Positions 14,774-17,760 of a stretch of DNA of 17,760 nucleotides are shown piece by piece (the stretch's first letter is position 1; the number at the start of each line of letters is the position of its first letter). A program made the translations under genes and the position numbers. The notes under the pieces are model-generated. The model made no database searches and was not told where the DNA came from. It was given only the letters and a program-made list of their open reading frames with translations. Origin of the DNA: an uncultured Candidatus Melainabacteria bacterium (GTDB lineage Bacteria > Cyanobacteriota > Vampirovibrionia > Gastranaerophilales > Gastranaerophilaceae); the NCBI GenBank assembly GCA_946186335.1, contig CAMHMW010000023.1, positions 1 to 17,760 of the forward strand, read 5' to 3'.

Positions 14774-16978
14774 TTATTTTTTCTTGTTTCTTTCGTTTTG
14801 TGTTTTTGGTTTTTTGCCAGGGGTTGTCTTTTTGACAATACTTGACGATGTTTGGATACGTTTTACGCTGTAAACATCGGGTAATGACTGAATACAGGCA
14901 ATAACCTTTTTTAGAGTGTCAATATTATCAAGTTCCAGACCGATTTCAATAATGCCGACGTGATTTTTTGTTTTTGCGTTTGCGTTTGTAATGTTGGTAT
15001 TATTATCTGAAATTGCTGAAATAACATCTTTCAGCAGTCCCATTTTCTCCGCGGTTTCAATACGTATTGTTGTATGATAAGTCTTATTGGTGTTAATGCC
15101 CGCCCATTTAATATCCATTAAACGTTCGTGGGGTATTGTTTCAAGCGTTTTGCAGTCCGCTCTGTGAACCGAAACTCCTTTTGAACGTGTAACAACACCG
15201 ACAATTGGCTCTCCCGGAATCGGAGAGCAGCACATTGCAAAAGAATACATCAAGCCCTCTAATCCGATAATATCTTTTTTTGAACTTTTTCTGTTTGATT
15301 GGTGGAAGTTATCCTCAGGATTTTTTTCTGCCGGTTTTTTAAGTTTGTTTAAAACTTTATTAGTAGTTGTTTCGCCATAGCCGACAGCCGCAAACAAGTC
15401 CTCTGCTGATTGGTAATTCATTGATTTTGCAACTGTTTCAAATTCCCCGTTTTTGATATATTCGTCAAATACGGCTTTTGTTAGTTCGTGTTCAAGGTTT
15501 GCTTTGCCGAGTTTAACGTGTTCGTCACGGTTGTTTTTCTTAAACCACTGTCTGATTTTCTGGGATGCCTGTTTTGTAACGACAAATGTCAGCCAGTCAA
15601 GACGGGGGGATGGGGTTTTTGATGTCAGAATTTCAACTATGTCGCCGTTTTGAATTTTTGTGTTTAGCGGAACTATACGTCCGTTTATCAACGCTCCGAC
15701 GGTTTTGTGTCCGACATCCGAGTGGATACGGTATGAAAAATCAACAGGGGTTGCATCCTTTGGCAGGTCTAATACATCGCCTCCCGGAGTGAAAGCAAAA
15801 ACCTGATCAGAGAATAAATCAAGTTTAACGCTTTTTACGTAATCTTCTGCATTTTTTGTGTCTTTTTCGTATTCTACCATTTTGTGCATCCACGAAAATT
15901 TTAGATCGGATGCGTTGTCTGCTTTTTGAGAACCTTTTTCTTTATAACGCCAGTGTGCCGCAACACCATATTCCGCAACCTGATGCATTTCCCATGTCCT
16001 AATCTGTACCTCAAGCGGTTTTGAACGGGGACCGATAACAGATGTGTGCAAAGACTGATACATGTTGCCCTTCGGCATCGCAATATAATCTTTAAATCTG
16101 CCGGGGATAGGTTTAAACTGTGAGTGAATTAAACCCAAAACTTCATAGCATTCTCTGACGGAATCAACTATAACCCTCACTGCTGTAATGTCGTAAAGAT
16201 CATTAAAGGGAATATTTTGGCGTTTCATTTTTGCATAGATACTGTAATAATGTTTTGCCCGTCCTGTAATTTGTGCATTTATCCCGTTTTTTTTGACATC
16301 TTTTGAAATCTTGTCAATAAGCATATTGACGGTTAATTCTCTGTCTGCTTTTGTTTGTGCGACAAGTTGTGCAATTTCATAATATTTATCGGGTTCCAAA
16401 TATCTTAACGACAAATCTTCCAACTCTGCTTTAATTTTATAGATACCCAGACGGTTAGCAAGCGGGGCAAAAATATCAAGGGTTTCACGGGCAATTTTTT
16501 TCTGTTTTTCTTCTGACATATAATTAAGGGTTCGCATATTATGTAATCGGTCTGCAAGTTTGAGAAAAATTACCCTTATATCATTTGCCATTGCAATAAA
16601 CAGACGTCTGAAATTTTCGGCCTGTCTTTCCTCTTTTGATTTGAATTTTAACTGTCCGAGTTTTGTAACTCCCCGAACAAGGTTCAAAACATCATCCCCG
16701 AACATTTCTTTAATAACTTCGGGTTTTGTGTCTGTGTCTTCAAGAATATCGTGTAAAAATGCGGCAATTAGGGTGTTTGTATCAACTTCGAGTCCTGCCA
16801 GAATTTTTGCCACTTCAACTGGGTGAATAATATACGGTTCTCCCGACACTCTGAACTGACCCTCGTGTGTTTTTTTTGCAAACTTGTATGCCTGTTCCAC
16901 AAGGGCTATATCTTCTGTTGTGTGTTTCTGGTTAATTAATGTCTCTTTTAGTTCTTTAAATGATTCGACGTCTGACAT
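14774..16978 (-). CDS. rel: Bifunctional (p)ppGpp synthetase/hydrolase (long RSH)
   Basis: 734 residues, the usual size of long RelA-SpoT homologues. The hydrolase HD domain has H52, HD at 76-77 and D143 in LADRLHNMRT, so hydrolysis should be active. The synthetase domain (about 237-350) has GRAKHYYSIYAKM, the R-F-K-D motif (294-297) typical of bifunctional enzymes rather than the acidic version of monofunctional RelA, and E323 in LEVQIRT. The TGS domain (about 391-452), a zinc-finger/conserved-cysteine region (C583, C584, H605, C609) and a C-terminal ACT domain (about 636-708) follow; these sense uncharged tRNA on ribosomes. The tail is Lys-rich. The ATG (16978-16976) has no ribosome site, and a good promoter lies nine bases upstream, so translation may be leaderless. 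First gene of the cluster with nfeD and flotillin. Confidence 0.97.
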   Translation of the reverse strand: MSDVESFKELKETLINQKHTTEDIALVEQAYKFAKKTHEGQFRVSGEPYIIHPVEVAKILAGLEVDTNTLIAAFLHDILEDTDTKPEVIKEMFGDDVLNLVRGVTKLGQLKFKSKEERQAENFRRLFIAMANDIRVIFLKLADRLHNMRTLNYMSEEKQKKIARETLDIFAPLANRLGIYKIKAELEDLSLRYLEPDKYYEIAQLVAQTKADRELTVNMLIDKISKDVKKNGINAQITGRAKHYYSIYAKMKRQNIPFNDLYDITAVRVIVDSVRECYEVLGLIHSQFKPIPGRFKDYIAMPKGNMYQSLHTSVIGPRSKPLEVQIRTWEMHQVAEYGVAAHWRYKEKGSQKADNASDLKFSWMHKMVEYEKDTKNAEDYVKSVKLDLFSDQVFAFTPGGDVLDLPKDATPVDFSYRIHSDVGHKTVGALINGRIVPLNTKIQNGDIVEILTSKTPSPRLDWLTFVVTKQASQKIRQWFKKNNRDEHVKLGKANLEHELTKAVFDEYIKNGEFETVAKSMNYQSAEDLFAAVGYGETTTNKVLNKLKKPAEKNPEDNFHQSNRKSSKKDIIGLEGLMYSFAMCCSPIPGEPIVGVVTRSKGVSVHRADCKTLETIPHERLMDIKWAGINTNKTYHTTIRIETAEKMGLLKDVISAISDNNTNITNANAKTKNHVGIIEIGLELDNIDTLKKVIACIQSLPDVYSVKRIQTSSSIVKKTTPGKKPKTQNERNKKK

Positions 16979-16987
16979 AGTACATCA

Positions 16988-17016
16988 ATAATACAGTTTT
17001 TTTCTGTGTTTTTCAA
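16988..17016 (-). promoter_or_regulatory. Predicted rel promoter giving a near-leaderless mRNA
   Basis: Minus strand TTGAAA (17011-17016), 17-base spacer, TATTAT (16988-16993), both hexamers five of six to consensus. Only nine bases separate the -10 from the ATG, so the transcript would start about three bases before the start codon. Confidence 0.6.
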
Positions 17017-17070
17017 GGGGTTATCCCAAATTTCATATAAAGATATTAGTGGAAATCTGCATATACTTAA

Positions 17071-17099
17071 TTGACAAAAACAGTACTCTGTTTTATTTA
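17071..17099 (+). promoter_or_regulatory. Predicted yggU promoter, possibly leaderless
   Basis: Perfect TTGACA (17071-17076), 17-base spacer, weak TATTTA (17094-17099). The expected start of transcription is about 17106, which is the A of the chosen ATG. The weak -10 keeps confidence moderate. Confidence 0.45.
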
Positions 17100-17105
17100 A
17101 TTAGT

Positions 17106-17387
17106 ATGGCTAAGCAAACAAACGGAGTTAAGGTCACTTTTAAAATCTCTCCAAATGCGAAAAAGAACGAAATAATTAAAGATAATGACGGAATTAAGAT
17201 TAAAATTACCGCCCAGCCGATTGATGGGAAGGCCAACAAAGCACTTATAGATTTTCTTTCCAAAAATTTTAAAATTCCGAAAACTTCAATAAAAATATTA
17301 AAAGGGGAAACCTCAAAAGATAAAACAATTCTTTTTGAAACAGAGGATGAAGAAAAAATTAAACTTCTTAATGAATCATTTAATTAG
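17106..17387 (+). CDS. yggU: DUF167/YggU family protein
   Basis: I start it at ATG 17106, giving 93 residues, the usual size for the family. A GTG start at 17049 would add 19 residues (MEICIYLIDK...) that have no family match and would overlap the promoter. Neither start has a ribosome site. The pattern VKVTFKISPNAKKNEI, then GIKIKITAQPIDGKANKALIDFLSKNFKI and ILKGETSKDKTI matches the DUF167/YggU fold, including the P-x-D-G-K-A-N core (residues about 38-44 of the chosen frame). The family is widespread and its cellular role is not settled. The gene is divergent from rel and followed after 92 bases by a hairpin. The stop is TAG. Confidence 0.9.
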   Translation: MAKQTNGVKVTFKISPNAKKNEIIKDNDGIKIKITAQPIDGKANKALIDFLSKNFKIPKTSIKILKGETSKDKTILFETEDEEKIKLLNESFN

Positions 17388-17479
17388 CGCAAAAAATATT
17401 TTCATCATCATCACCATCATACAAGCCCGAAGTGGTTGTAGGATTGTTGATGCTCTTGTAAAAATATAATCAATTCTTT

Positions 17480-17522
17480 AAAACACAACTTCTTCGGGAT
17501 TACGAGCGAAAAGTTGTGTTTT
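17480..17522 (+). terminator. Hairpin after yggU, candidate terminator or leader structure
   Basis: AAAACACAACTT (17480-17491) is perfectly complementary to AAGTTGTGTTTT (17511-17522). Inside it, TTCG (17493-17496) pairs with CGAA (17507-17510), leaving one bulged C. The plus strand ends in a short T-run broken by A. A TATAAT at 17465-17470 lies just upstream, so the hairpin might instead sit in the leader of the next gene. Confidence 0.65.
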
Positions 17523-17549
17523 ACTATTAAGAATTGAGGAAAAATAATT

Positions 17550-17760
17550 ATGAATGTTACAAATATAATATCCGCCATCGGAAATAACAGTACCCCATAC
17601 CCACTATTAGTGCGTGACTGCTGCATAGAAGTCCCGTCAAAAGTTCTTATTGCAAGAAAAGAAAATCTGAAAGAATCCAGAGAAAAGGCTAATGATGCAA
17701 CACGTGAAAGATTAATTGATGAATATATTACATCTGCAATTTGGCTTGGCGGAATACCGG
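17550..17760 (+). CDS. Conserved protein of unknown function (partial, 5' part only)
   Basis: ATG at 17550 with GAGGA nine bases upstream. Seventy codons are open to the window edge, so the C-terminus is missing. The N-terminus (MNVTNIISAIGNNSTPYPLL) is Asn/Ser-rich with no signal peptide. The following segment has a double cysteine (RDCCIEVPSKVL, C24-C25), a charged helix (ARKENLKESREKANDATRERL) and the phrase IDEYITSAIWLGGIP at the edge. This resembles a family I associate with Gastranaerophilales, of unknown function; that memory cannot be verified here. It lies downstream of the hairpin and probably has its own transcript. Confidence 0.8.
   Translation, partial: MNVTNIISAIGNNSTPYPLLVRDCCIEVPSKVLIARKENLKESREKANDATRERLIDEYITSAIWLGGIP

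Noticed and set aside
17049..17105. GTG start adding 19 residues to YggU
   Set aside because: The added residues do not match the family and the segment contains the predicted promoter.
17403..17420. CATCATCATCACCATCAT as an engineered His-tag or vector trace
   Set aside because: It follows the yggU stop codon with no vector, cloning or promoter sequence around it, and the flanking DNA matches the native composition. Kept only as a low-interest observation.

Overview
The window is AT-rich bacterial DNA with good Shine-Dalgarno sites, standard genetic code and sigma70-type promoters. I infer a Gastranaerophilales/Vampirovibrionia ('Melainabacteria') genome, a non-photosynthetic sister group of Cyanobacteria. 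The grounds are a cyanobacteria/chloroplast-like Ski2-type helicase, an NfnA-like flavoprotein beside an ETF (fermentative anaerobe), and small proteins at 6430-7231 and 17550 to the window end that resemble lineage-restricted families I associate with this group. No 16S or marker search could be run, so the placement is an inference.

Left part (1-4915), a surface/secretion locus. A large RTX calcium-binding protein (minus strand) runs off the left edge. Behind it lie a small exported protein, a divergently read lytic transglycosylase with a TTG start, and a 708-residue protein. That last protein joins a helical N-terminus, a (D/N)PNNP pentapeptide linker, RTX-like repeats and a calpain-type (C2) cysteine protease domain with an apparently intact Cys/His/Asn triad. 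This calcium-linked set is the most interesting part of the window.

Middle (5057-9777). serS has its own promoter and ends in a strong hairpin shared with a converging pair of small paralogous genes of unknown function. Divergent from that pair is a 763-residue DExH helicase. The gap after it carries degenerate direct repeats and a hairpin.

Energy cluster (9778-12714, minus strand). The order is an NfnA-like FAD/NAD/[2Fe-2S] flavoprotein, a 60-residue four-cysteine protein, etfB and etfA. The usual NfnB partner is absent, which suggests electron transfer between NAD(P)H and a (possibly bifurcating) ETF. A promoter lies upstream, just after the terminator of the next cluster.

Stress/membrane cluster (12729-17016, minus strand). 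The order is rel (bifunctional (p)ppGpp synthetase/hydrolase), an NfeD-like membrane protein and a flotillin (SPFH), closed by a strong terminator. The rel promoter sits so close to the ATG that the mRNA would be almost leaderless. A divergent yggU (DUF167) gene may also be leaderless. After yggU come a hairpin and the first 70 codons of a gene that leaves the window. No tRNA, rRNA, insertion sequence or CRISPR array was seen, and no gene-free stretch exceeds 300 bases.
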